DNA of 32,987 bases. Origin: JBOGGX01 sp050744245. GTDB lineage: Bacteria; Actinomycetota; Acidimicrobiia; Acidimicrobiales; JBOGGX01. Shown here in pieces: positions 14,054 through 21,668 of this stretch. The stretch lies in the NCBI GenBank assembly GCA_050744245.1, contig JBOGGX010000162.1, positions 1 to 32,987 on the forward strand. Direction: 5' to 3'. The notes below the pieces were generated by a model, which had not been told where the DNA came from, did no database searches, and saw only the letters and a list, made by a program, of their open reading frames with translations. How positions within the stretch are numbered: the stretch's first letter is position 1; each line of letters starts with the position of its first letter. The translations under genes were made by a program, and so were the position numbers.

Positions 14054-14785
14054 TCATCGCACGTCCTCCACCACGAGGTCTACCTGGCACGGGTCGCGAG
14101 CCACGAGCGAGCGGAACTCGGTGACCCGCCCCCCGCCGACGGTGGTGACGAAACCCTCGACCAGACCCTGGTGCAGGCTGCACACCAGGTCGGGGTTGGC
14201 CTGGGCCAGGTCGCGGAACGGGCAGTGCATGAACCCGATGGTGACGTCGGACGAGTCGTCGTCGGACGTCACCACCGCCGGGTCGAAGCCAAGCCGGTCG
14301 AGCTGGTCGACCAGGGCGTCGAGGCAGGGCCGACCGCCGCCGGCGACCATGGCACCGTCGACCTCGCCCTGTTCACGACCGGCCTCGGCCGCGTCGGCCG
14401 CGTCGACGCCGGCGAGCATGGCGGCGCGCGCCAGCATGCGGGCCAGGATCGGGAAGCTGGGCGGCTCGAGCCCGAGCGAGGGGGAGGCCGGGCTGAGCGA
14501 GTACCGGTGCTGGGGACGACCAACCACACCCCGGGCGTCGACGTGCACCTGGAGCAGTCCGACGTCGCGCATCCGTTCGAGGTGGGGGCGCACCGTGTTC
14601 GGGTGCAGGCCGAGCGTCTCGGCGATGTCGGCCGTGGCCAACGGGACGGCCGACCGGGCCAGCTCGAGATAGATCGCGTAGCGGGTGTTGTCGCTCAGGG
14701 CCTTGAGGACGTCGAGCCGCAACGGCCCGTCAGATCCGGCCTCGGCCCCCTGCTGGCGGGCACCGCCGCCGGCGTCGTTCGACAT
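14054..14785 (-). CDS. sufR: SufR-like Fe-S-sensing winged-helix repressor
   Basis: 243 aa from ATG 14785. Residues about 22-95 are a winged-helix HTH (ALSDNTRYAIYLEL, TADIAETLGLHPNTVRPHLE, the wing RGVVGRPQHRYSLS). The C-terminal domain carries three conserved-looking cysteines, C188 (FMHCPFRDLA), C202 (PDLVCSLH) and C233 (DPCQVDL), in the layout of SufR/Rv1460-type regulators that bind an Fe-S cluster. Such proteins repress suf genes when holding a cluster and release DNA on cluster loss. Its neighbours, an A-type carrier downstream and Mrp/ApbC divergent with a 42-bp spacer, fit that role and suggest autoregulation through the shared promoter. No sufBCD genes are in the window. Confidence 0.75.
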   Translation of the reverse strand: MSNDAGGGARQQGAEAGSDGPLRLDVLKALSDNTRYAIYLELARSAVPLATADIAETLGLHPNTVRPHLERMRDVGLLQVHVDARGVVGRPQHRYSLSPASPSLGLEPPSFPILARMLARAAMLAGVDAADAAEAGREQGEVDGAMVAGGGRPCLDALVDQLDRLGFDPAVVTSDDDSSDVTIGFMHCPFRDLAQANPDLVCSLHQGLVEGFVTTVGGGRVTEFRSLVARDPCQVDLVVEDVR

Positions 14786-14794
14786 CCACACGAG

Positions 14795-14819
14795 ATTACA
14801 CGGGCCGGACCGGTAAAAT
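14795..14819. promoter_or_regulatory. Divergent leaderless promoters of sufR-like and mrp
   Basis: On the plus strand TAAAAT (14814-14819) lies 8 nt before the mrp ATG (14828). On the minus strand TGTAAT (14800-14795) lies 9 nt before the sufR-like ATG (14785). The -35 regions must overlap within the 42-bp spacer, so one bound repressor could silence both genes. Confidence 0.5.
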
Positions 14820-14827
14820 CCGCGGCG

Positions 14828-16030
14828 ATGCCCCACCACGCGGCCCCGGCCACGCCGGACGAGATCATGAACCTGCTGCGAGGGGTCATCGACCCGGAGC
14901 TCGGCAGCGACATCGTTGACCTGGGCATGGCCCAGCGGGCCGTCATCGACGACGCCGGCCACGTCACCGTCACCATCGCCCTGACCACCGCCGGCTGCCC
15001 GTTGCGGGCGCAGATCCAGCGCGACGTCCGCACCCGCATCTCGTCGCTGCCCGGTGTCACCGGCGTCACCCTCGACTGGACCGAGATGTCGGCCGACGAG
15101 AAGGCCAGAGCCATGAGTCGGGCCCGGTTCAACATCGCCCAGCGACCGGAGCACAGCGAGATCCCGCCCACGGCCAGGGTCATCGCCGTGGCCTCGGGCA
15201 AGGGCGGGGTCGGCAAGTCCTCGGTCACGGTCAACCTGGCCGTCGCCCTGGCCGAGCGGGGCCATGTGGTCGGCGTGCTCGATGCCGACATCTGGGGGTT
15301 CTCCGTCCCCCGCATGATCGGCGTGAGCGGGCGGCTGCAGGCGTCGACCATGGGCGACAAGAAGGTGATGGTGCCGAACGAACGCCGCGTCGGCCCTGGC
15401 GTCGTCCGGGTCGTGTCGATGGGGTTCCTGGTCGAGGACGAGGGTTCGGCCCTCATGTGGCGGGGCCTGATGCTCAACCGGGGCGTACAGCACTTTCTCG
15501 AGGACGTCCAGTGGGGCGGCGACCTCGACTACCTGCTGATCGACATGCCGCCCGGGACCGGTGACGTGCAGATGGGCGTGGCCCGGATGGTGCCGCGCAC
15601 CGAGGTGCTCATCGTCACCACCCCGGCCATGGCCGCCCAGAAGGTCGCCGTCCGGGCCGCGTCGATGGCGCGCAAGAGCTTTCTCCGCATCGCCGGCGTG
15701 GTCGAGAACATGAGCGCGTTCACGTGCGACCACGGCGAGAGCTACGCCCTGTTCGGCTCGGGGGGCGGCGAAGCCCTCGCCCGCGAGGCCGGCGTGCCCC
15801 TGCTCGGCTCGGTCCCCCTCGAGACCTCGGTCGTGACGGGCGGCGACACCGGCGAGCCGGTCGCCCTCGGTCAGGGGCCGGCGGCCGACTCGTTCCGTGC
15901 CATCGCGGCCAGGATCGTCGACGACGCCGTGCCCCCGGTCGAGATGGCCGGCTGCAGCGCCCGCATGCTCGAGGCCGCCCTGGCCGCCCTCGACGCCCCG
16001 AACGAGAGCTCCGTGGTTCTGTCGCCCTGA
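14828..16030 (+). CDS. mrp: Mrp/ApbC (Nbp35-type) iron-sulfur carrier ATPase
   Basis: 400 aa from ATG 14828. Residues 8-85 are an N-terminal MIP18/DUF59 domain (GVIDPELGSDIVDLG, TTAGCPLR with C57). From about residue 115 follows a P-loop ATPase with the deviant Walker A ASGKGGVGKSS (122-132), LDADIWGFSVPRM, and the Mrp signature LLIDMPPGTGDVQ. The family's metal-binding CxxC near VVENMSAF is reduced to a single Cys (C300 in FTCDHGES), a departure from the E. coli protein. The role is assembly or transfer of Fe-S clusters in the cytosol. It is divergent from the SufR-like gene, and a GGTCTCG/CGAGACC hairpin follows the stop. Confidence 0.93.
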   Translation: MPHHAAPATPDEIMNLLRGVIDPELGSDIVDLGMAQRAVIDDAGHVTVTIALTTAGCPLRAQIQRDVRTRISSLPGVTGVTLDWTEMSADEKARAMSRARFNIAQRPEHSEIPPTARVIAVASGKGGVGKSSVTVNLAVALAERGHVVGVLDADIWGFSVPRMIGVSGRLQASTMGDKKVMVPNERRVGPGVVRVVSMGFLVEDEGSALMWRGLMLNRGVQHFLEDVQWGGDLDYLLIDMPPGTGDVQMGVARMVPRTEVLIVTTPAMAAQKVAVRAASMARKSFLRIAGVVENMSAFTCDHGESYALFGSGGGEALAREAGVPLLGSVPLETSVVTGGDTGEPVALGQGPAADSFRAIAARIVDDAVPPVEMAGCSARMLEAALAALDAPNESSVVLSP

Positions 16031-16049
16031 GGTCTCGAAAACCGAGACC
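16031..16049. terminator. Hairpin after mrp
   Basis: GGTCTCG (16031-16037) pairs with CGAGACC (16043-16049) over a 5-nt AAAAC loop, starting directly after the mrp TGA and lying between convergent genes. The stem is short and there is no T-tract, so it may be a weak bidirectional terminator. Confidence 0.45.
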
Positions 16050-16072
16050 GTGGGGCGACAAAACGAGGTGGG

Positions 16073-16936
16073 TCAGTCGTCGATGAAGTCGTCGAGGATG
16101 TCCTCGATCGGGCTGCGGGGCGGCTCGAAGTCCTGCACGAAATCCTGTTGGGCGAGCTCCTCGAGGTAGGCGACGCCGTCGTCGGGCCCGGCGAACTCCT
16201 GGATCGTGATGTCGAGCTCGAAGGCCCCGACCGAGCCGCCCGCCCCGCTCACCAGCACCTCGAACTCGCCGCCGAGCGGCGTCGCCACGAAGGTGACCTC
16301 GTCGGCCCCGGCGTCGGCCGCGTCGGACACCGCCAGCAGCTGCGTGCCCTCGGGCACGACGCCGGCGAACTCGTCGTCGGCCAGCGGGCCCTCGGTGCCG
16401 AAGAACTCGGCGTAGCGATCGATCGTCGCCTCGTCGGCGCTCACCCCGACCACCGGGTCGAACCCGCCGGCGTCGGGCGCCACCCGGATCAGGATGACCG
16501 TGTCGTCCTGGGCTCGCACCGTGTGCACCAGGGTCGAGCCGCCGACCTCCAGCTCACGGGCGAACGTACCGGCGCCGTCGACGCGGGAGACGAGGAACGA
16601 GAACACCCCGACCGCGGCGGCCACCACCACGACCACCAGACCGAGAGCCAACCAGAGCTTCTTCCTGCTCCGGCGGACCCGGACGGGCCGGGCCGGCTGG
16701 CCGATGTAGCCGTAGGCGGGCGGCACCGGCCCGACCGGCGGAGCGACCGGGTCCCAGGAGGTGACCCCGGCGTCGGCCACGTGATCGGACCAGTTGGCGC
16801 CGTCCCAATAGCGGAACTGGTGCCGGCCCAGCGGGTCGGCGTGCCACCCCGCCTCCCTGACCGGCGGGGCGCCGCCGCCCGACTGGTAGGGCAGCGGCGG
16901 CGCGCTCGGGTACTCCGGTGGCCGCACGTCGGTCAT
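16073..16936 (-). CDS. DUF2510 single-pass membrane protein
   Basis: 287 aa from ATG 16936, with a TAGCGT box at 16950-16945 that would give a leaderless transcript. A Pro-rich N-terminus leads to a DUF2510 motif at about 29-53 (AGWHADPLGRHQFRYWDG...W), then a basic patch and one membrane helix at about 94-116 (KKLWLALGLVVVVVAAAVGV). The C-terminal ~165 residues are acidic, beta-rich and probably extracytoplasmic, ending in a run of Asp. DUF2510 is common in actinobacterial membrane proteins of unknown function. It is convergent with mrp and shows no link to its neighbours. Confidence 0.8.
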   Translation of the reverse strand: MTDVRPPEYPSAPPLPYQSGGGAPPVREAGWHADPLGRHQFRYWDGANWSDHVADAGVTSWDPVAPPVGPVPPAYGYIGQPARPVRVRRSRKKLWLALGLVVVVVAAAVGVFSFLVSRVDGAGTFARELEVGGSTLVHTVRAQDDTVILIRVAPDAGGFDPVVGVSADEATIDRYAEFFGTEGPLADDEFAGVVPEGTQLLAVSDAADAGADEVTFVATPLGGEFEVLVSGAGGSVGAFELDITIQEFAGPDDGVAYLEELAQQDFVQDFEPPRSPIEDILDDFIDD

Positions 16937-16944
16937 CCCGACCG

Positions 16945-16950
16945 ACGCTA
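16945..16950 (-). promoter_or_regulatory. -10 box (TAGCGT) of the DUF2510 gene
   Basis: TAGCGT on the minus strand ends 8 nt before the ATG at 16936, the spacing seen at other leaderless starts in this window. Confidence 0.35.
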
Positions 16951-16975
16951 ACCGGTCGCTTTGCCCACTCGACCC

Positions 16976-17017
16976 TCGCCTGCCCGACCTCGCCCGCTCG
17001 ACCCTCGCTCAGTCGGC
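16976..17017. repeat. 42-bp direct repeat, copy 1
   Basis: Identical to 17074-17115 except for one base (T/A), offset by 98 bp. The pair brackets a GC hairpin and a CCGCATGCGG palindrome (17049-17058). It lies between the DUF2510 promoter and the decayed permease. Confidence 0.85.
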
Positions 17018-17024
17018 ACTCCCA

Positions 17025-17043
17025 GGGGGCTGCGCCCCCAAAA
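17025..17043. terminator. GC hairpin with AAAA tail between the direct repeats
   Basis: GGGGGC (17025-17030) pairs with GCCCCC (17034-17039) over a TGC loop, followed by AAAA. Read on the minus strand it is TTTT before the stem, so as a classical terminator it fits neither strand well. It may instead be a repeat-element hairpin. Confidence 0.35.
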
Positions 17044-17073
17044 CCCATCCGCATGCGGCTCGCTGGCGCTCGC

Positions 17074-17115
17074 TCGCCTGCCCGACCTCGCCCGCTCGAC
17101 CCTCGCACAGTCGGC
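17074..17115. repeat. 42-bp direct repeat, copy 2
   Basis: Second copy of the sequence at 16976-17017, with one mismatch. It lies about 45 bp downstream of the last recognisable codons of the broken permease. Confidence 0.85.
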
Positions 17116-17159
17116 GATCCTGAGGGCGGCCGCCGGTCGGATCCTGGCGCCCGGGCGGC

Positions 17160-18673
17160 CGGGCTGACCGTGGCGACCAGCGAGGAGATCAGCGGGACCG
17201 CCAGGATCACTGCACGGCGACGAACGACGCCTCGAGCAGGAAGGCCCGGCGGACCACGGCGGCCGAGAACCCCATGGCCCGCAGCATCCCGACCTGGCGC
17301 CGCCGCTCGCGCGCGGCCCTGATCATCACCACGCCGAGCCCGACGATCCCGATCAGCAGCCCGAGGCCGAGGTAGCCCTGCATGAGCCGCATGAAGCCGT
17401 TGGTCTCGGCCAGCTCGCCGTCGACCACCGCGGCGAACGTGTCGGCGTCCGCGCCGTTGGCCACCAGCCGCCCGGTCGAGGCATCGGCCACCCGGTCGGG
17501 GTCCTCGCCGTCGGCGACGCTGAGGTAGTAGCGGGAGGCGACGGCCTCGTCACCCATCATGTCGCGAGCGAACGTCGCCCCCACGAGAACGCCGTTGAAC
17601 ATCCAGTCGTCGTGCAGGCCGGTGACGGTCAGGATCCGCTGCTCACCGGTCGACGGGTTGATGACGGTCACGGTGTCGCCGACGTCGACGCTGGCATCGG
17701 GTGGTCCGCCGCCGTCCTGCAGGAAGAACTCGCCCACGATGGCGAGCGACGGATCGGCCATGACCGCCTCCAGCGCCGCCTGGTCAGAGGCGTAGCTCGG
17801 GTCCCGCTCGAGCAGGGCCGGTCCGCCGTGGGCCAGCAGGCCGGCGTCATAGCCGGTCATGGGCCAGGCGGATGGGTCCGGCTCGAAGTCGGAGGTGAAC
17901 TCCGGCGCCGATCGCACCAGCGGGGCGACCGAGGCCACCGGGCTCGGCGACCAGTTGCTCGGCCGTCACGGGGTTGGCCGGGATGGAATCGATGGCGACG
18001 TCGAAGCCGGCACTCGCCTCCTCGGCGAGCTCCGGGCCCTGACGGGCGAACAGCTCGCCGACCACCGACAGGAACATCATGGTGAAGATGACGATGGCGA
18101 ACATGCTCAGGAGCATCCCCGTCCGGAACTTGCGGTCGAGGGGGTAGGCCAGCCCGGGCCGTGTCGACAGCCCCCGGCCGGCGCTCGACAACCGGTCGGC
18201 CAGTGCGATCCAGAGATGGTCCACCCGGGAGACGATGACGACGGCCGCCGCGACCAGAACGATGCCCTGGAACACGAACACCGAGGTGTCGGTGTTCTCG
18301 AACGTCTCGGGCAGCACGCTGAACGCCGCGAGCCCCCACGCCAGGCTGGCCAGCGAGCCCGACCACGGCGATCCGGCGGGGGACGAGCCGGCGCACGATG
18401 GGGATGCCCGAGAACAGCGCGACCGGCGGCCCGATGAGGGCGGGGATGGCCGCACCGCCGAGCCCGAGCATGAACAGGAAGCCGCCGAGGATGATCCCGG
18501 CGCAGCCGAACAGCAGCGTCCGCAGGCGAGAACGCGACGTCGTCGGTTCGGGCGGGGCCCGGATGGCTCGGATCACGTTGAGCGACGAGATGCGGGCTGG
18601 TGGCCCACACTGTCACCGCGCTGATGACGAGACCGATGAGGGCACCGGTCGCCAGGCTGGTGGGCTCGATGGC
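17160..18673 (-). pseudogene. Decayed MacB/FtsX-type ABC transporter permease
   Basis: Permease fragments appear in successive frames on the minus strand. An N-terminal membrane piece (TSLATGALIGLVISAVTVWA, around 18600-18670) is followed by RTLLFGCAGIILGG and ALIGPPVALFSGIPIVRRLV (about 18375-18530), then LPETFENTDTSVFVFQGIVL and KFRTGMLLSMFAIVIFTM (about 17950-18365), then a frame with an extracytoplasmic domain and the helix YLGLGLLIGIVGLGVVMIRA (17207-17940). After its stop, a last-helix-like LAVPLISSLVATVSPAARA follows in another frame. Breaks lie near 18590, 18370, 17940 and 17210, and material seems missing before the final helix. So many lesions in one gene, with intact neighbours, point to real decay rather than sequencing error. 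Confidence 0.75.
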
Positions 18674-19213
18674 GAGGTGGGTCACGATGACGAGCGTCTG
18701 GCCCACGGCGTGCACCTCGAAGGGGAGGTCGAGCACGGCCTCGGCGGTATGGCTGTCGAGGTTGCCGGTCGGCTCGTCGGCCCACACGATCGCCGGCTCG
18801 GACACCAGCGCCCGGGCGATCGCGACCCGCTGCTGCTCGCCACCAGAAAGCTCGGTCGGCCGGTGCGTGGCCCGGTCGCCGAGCCCGACCCGTTCGAGCA
18901 TGGCGAAGGCGCGGTCACGGGCGGCGCGGGCCCGCATGCCGGTCACCAGCAGCGGGAGCTCGACGTTCTCGGCGGCGGTGAACACGGGGATCAGGTTGAA
19001 GCTCTGGAAGATGAAGCCCATGCGCTCGGCCCGGTGCTCGGTCCGACGGCTGTCGGACATGCGGTGGATGTCTTCGCCGTCGACCAGCACGGTGCCGCCG
19101 TCGATGTCGTCCACCCGGTGGGCGCCGGTGCGATAGGTCTTGTGGACGTCGTGGGCGGACAGGATCGGGGTGTCCGGGGGCGCGAAGGGAGAGGGCGAGG
19201 CGTGCAGGGTCAC
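18674..19213 (-). pseudogene. Decayed ABC transporter ATPase (LolD/MacB type) lacking Walker A
   Basis: From GTG 19213 about 180 residues match a LolD/MacB ATPase: HDVHKTYRTG, Q-loop MGFIFQSFNLIPVFTAAENV, signature LSGGEQQRVAIARAL, Walker B IVWADEPTGNLDS and the start of the switch motif VIVTH. Between RTGA (residues 28-31) and DGEDIH (45-50) about 40 residues that should hold the Walker A P-loop are missing, so it cannot bind ATP normally. After VTH the frame runs straight into permease membrane sequence, so the end of the ATPase and the start of the permease have been lost in a fusion deletion. It would have powered export or lipoprotein release together with the downstream permease. Confidence 0.75.
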
Positions 19214-19343
19214 GAGAGAGGCTCCGTCGCTCGGGGCGGGTGGGATCGTCTAGCTGCGACGATGGTACGGATTGGACGGTTGCGGCGATATGCGGAATGA
19301 CCCCGAGGTATCCCTGATCCGCATCAGGGTCCGGTCGAACTCC

Positions 19344-19398
19344 CCGCCAACTTGCCGTGAATCTTTCCCATTCTTGGGAAACAACCACCGAACATTCG
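19344..19398. repeat. 55-bp dispersed intergenic repeat, copy 2
   Basis: Matches 10456-10510 at about 51 of 55 positions in the same orientation. It lies 8 nt beyond the stop codon of the minus-strand MBL hydrolase gene, the same relation copy 1 has to the small membrane protein gene. The TTCCCA/TGGGAA and CGAA/TTCG dyads are fully conserved, while the 4-base spacer between them differs. Confidence 0.85.
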
Positions 19399-19406
19399 GG
19401 AAGGGG

Positions 19407-20255
19407 TTAGGCCACCCGCCACTCGGTGGTGGGGTCGTCGGCGTCCTTGGCCGACACCCGGCCGTCGTCGACCAGCTTCAGCAGGTGGGCGTAGGCCTGC
19501 CGTCCGGCCAGCGGCACCAGCTCCTCGGCCAGGTCGGTGTAGATCTCCGGGACCAGCTGCTCGATGGTGGCCGGGGCCAGACGGTCGAGCACCTCGAGCA
19601 CCTGCCGCTCGCGCTCCAGGCGGTGCTCGATGTACTCGTCGACCAGCGGATAGGGCTCGGGCACGAGCTGGCCGTGGCCCGGCGCGATCGAGCGCAGCCG
19701 GAGCTTCCGCACCTTCTCGAGCGAGGCCAGGTAGGCGCTCATGTCGCCGTCGGGCGGGTCGATCACCACGGTCGACCCCTCCATGATGTGGTCGCCCGAG
19801 AACAGCATCCGCTCCTCTTCGAGGTAGAAGCTGAGGTGGTTGGACGTGTGCCCCGGCGTGTGGATGGCCCGCAGCCTGAACTCGGTCGCCTCGATCACGT
19901 CGCGATCGCCCATCGTGGCGTCGACCTCGACGCCGTCGCGTGCATCGAACGCCAGGACCTCGGCGCCGGTGCGCTCCTTCAGCGGCACCGCGCCCGGTGC
20001 GTGGTCGGAGTGGGTGTGGGTGAGCACGATCCAGCGGATGCGGTCGCCGCCGCAGCCGAGGATGGCCTCGAGATGGTCGTCGTCGACCGGACCGGGATCG
20101 ATCACGACGGCCTCGTCGATGCCGACGACATAGGTGTTGGTGCCCGGCCCGGTGAAGAACCCGGGGTTGGGGGCGAGGATGCGGCGCACCAGCGGGCTGA
20201 GCGCCGACGCCACCCCGGGGACCAATGGGCGCTGACTCGGTGCGACGTCGCTCAT
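19407..20255 (-). CDS. Metallo-beta-lactamase-fold hydrolase (LACTB2/Rv3677c-like)
   Basis: 282 aa from ATG 20255 with a GGAG leader. The zinc ligands of the fold are present: THTHSDHAPG (79-88), HTPGHTSNHLS, FSGDHIMEGSTVV and the late APGHG. The C-terminal ~70 residues form a winged-helix-like tail (IEHRLERERQVLEVL, DDGRVSAKD) typical of LACTB2-like proteins, some of which are RNases. Substrate unknown. It is the last gene of an fxsA-nudix-MBL operon, 28 bp after the Nudix gene. An MBL protein of this type neighbours RidA and Get3-like genes in M. tuberculosis. Confidence 0.88.
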   Translation of the reverse strand: MSDVAPSQRPLVPGVASALSPLVRRILAPNPGFFTGPGTNTYVVGIDEAVVIDPGPVDDDHLEAILGCGGDRIRWIVLTHTHSDHAPGAVPLKERTGAEVLAFDARDGVEVDATMGDRDVIEATEFRLRAIHTPGHTSNHLSFYLEEERMLFSGDHIMEGSTVVIDPPDGDMSAYLASLEKVRKLRLRSIAPGHGQLVPEPYPLVDEYIEHRLERERQVLEVLDRLAPATIEQLVPEIYTDLAEELVPLAGRQAYAHLLKLVDDGRVSAKDADDPTTEWRVA

Positions 20256-20283
20256 CGGCGCTCCATCCTCATGTGGCCGCAGC

Positions 20284-21111
20284 TCATGCTCTTTCCTCGA
20301 CGAGATCGTTGGTGTACCCGGGATCGCCCGGGAGAAGGATGCGGAGCCCTTCGTCGTCCTGGACCAGACGGGGGACGACGGTGGGGACGCTGGGGACGGC
20401 GGCCGCCGCGTTGAGCAGATCCTCGGCCCGTTCGAAGCGGGCGATGGCCTCGAGGTTGCGGATGGTGGGCAGGATGAGGTCGAAGGTGCCCTGCCGGTGC
20501 CCTTCGATCGCGTCGGCCGGACGGATCCACGCCTGGCCGATGAGCTCGCCCGGGTTGTGCAGCGGGTCCTGGTCGAGCGGCGCCGCGGCCACGAAGAACC
20601 TGGTGTCGAACCGGCGGGGGGCGGCCGTCGGGGTGATCCAATGGGCGAAGTAGTGGATGTCGCCGACGCTCAGCCGCAGGTTCTCCTGCCGGCACAGCTC
20701 GCTCATCGAGCCGCGGTTGCTCGTGAGCGCCTCGCGGTGCCCGGCGAAGCGGGCGGCGACGACCGGATCGTCAAAGCCGACCGGACGGCCGTCGGCCGCC
20801 CGGGCGAGCAGCAGCCCGGCCTCCTCGAAGCACTCGCGCACGGCCGCCACCCAGAAGGCGAGCCCGCCGGCGCCGATCCCGAGCCGGGTCGAGGCCTCGG
20901 CGTCGGTCAGCCCGTTGCACATCGCCTCGACCTCGGCGTGCCGGTCGGCGGGATCGAGCGTGCCGCCCGGGAACACGAAGGCGCCGCCGACGAACGTCGC
21001 CGACAGGGCGCGGCGCACCATGAAGACCTCGAGCCCGAGCCCGCCGTCACGCACCAGCATGAGCGTGGCCGCGTCGCGCGGCGGCACCACCGTCGTCGCG
21101 TCAGGCGTCAT
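20284..21111 (-). CDS. NUDIX hydrolase, NUDT19-like
   Basis: 275 aa from ATG 21111, which overlaps the fxsA stop (ATGA). The Nudix box is split by an insertion: GGAFVFPGGTLDPADRH, about 35 residues, then AAVRECFEEAGLLLA with the REx2EExG core. This long insertion is characteristic of NUDT7/NUDT19-type proteins, which cleave CoA and its thioesters. The rest includes SVGDIHYFAHWITP and RFDTRFFVAAAP, shared by that group. The preferred substrate is inferred from the family only. It is translationally coupled to fxsA and followed by the MBL hydrolase. Confidence 0.87.
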   Translation of the reverse strand: MTPDATTVVPPRDAATLMLVRDGGLGLEVFMVRRALSATFVGGAFVFPGGTLDPADRHAEVEAMCNGLTDAEASTRLGIGAGGLAFWVAAVRECFEEAGLLLARAADGRPVGFDDPVVAARFAGHREALTSNRGSMSELCRQENLRLSVGDIHYFAHWITPTAAPRRFDTRFFVAAAPLDQDPLHNPGELIGQAWIRPADAIEGHRQGTFDLILPTIRNLEAIARFERAEDLLNAAAAVPSVPTVVPRLVQDDEGLRILLPGDPGYTNDLVEERA

Positions 21112-21584
21112 TGACGTCCGAGCTCCCCGATGACCGATCGAGTCGACGCGGCCTCGGAGCTGTCGACGTCGATCACGTCACCGGTGTCGGTCGCCACCCG
21201 GTCGCCGATGAACACCACCCGCCGGGTGACGGGTCGGCGCGCCACCCAGGAGACCACGAGCCGGCGGAACAGGGCCCGGGTGGGCGCGACGAGTATGAAC
21301 GCGGCCACGATGTCGGTCAGGAACCCAGGGACGACGAGCAGCACGCCGGCGGCCAGCAGGAGGAAGCCGTCGACGACCTCGGTCTGCGGCAGCTGACCCC
21401 GCGGCAGCTGGGCCTGGAGCCGCCGCCACACGCCGACGCCCTCCCGCTTGACCAGCCACACCCCGACCATGGAGACGGCGATGAGCAAGAGAACCGCTTC
21501 GACCGCACCGATCTGGCCGGCCACCTGGACGACCACCCACAGCTCAGCCAGGGGCAGGAGCAGGAAGAGCGCCAGCCAAGCCAT
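21108..21584 (-). CDS. fxsA: FxsA-family membrane protein
   Basis: 158 aa from ATG 21584; TAGGAT on the minus strand (21596-21591) ends 6 nt upstream, indicating a leaderless transcript. Hydrophobic segments at about 1-20, 24-45, 72-100 and a short fourth, with the FxsA pattern LPLAELWVVVQVAGQIGAVE and GVLLVVPGFLTDIVA. E. coli FxsA affects phage T7 exclusion by F. In actinobacteria it is a common polytopic membrane protein of unknown role. It is first gene of the operon with the Nudix and MBL hydrolases and divergent from selA. Confidence 0.85.
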   Translation of the reverse strand: MAWLALFLLLPLAELWVVVQVAGQIGAVEAVLLLIAVSMVGVWLVKREGVGVWRRLQAQLPRGQLPQTEVVDGFLLLAAGVLLVVPGFLTDIVAAFILVAPTRALFRRLVVSWVARRPVTRRVVFIGDRVATDTGDVIDVDSSEAASTRSVIGELGRQ

Positions 21585-21590
21585 CGGGGA

Positions 21591-21596
21591 ATCCTA
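21591..21596 (-). promoter_or_regulatory. -10 box (TAGGAT) of the fxsA operon
   Basis: TAGGAT reading leftward, 6 nt before the fxsA ATG, in the 84-bp spacer shared with selA. No clear -35 is visible. Confidence 0.4.
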
Positions 21597-21668
21597 CCGT
21601 CGAACGCCTGTTTTTCGGCCGGCGGCCTCGCTCCGCGGCGGCGGGTCCGGCATGTCAAGCTCACCACG

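Noticed and set aside
17200..17210. In-frame TGA between VAVQ and the last permease helix, considered as a possible selenocysteine codon because selA is present
   Set aside because: The sequence continuing the permease lies in another frame, so this is a frameshift and not a recoded stop.
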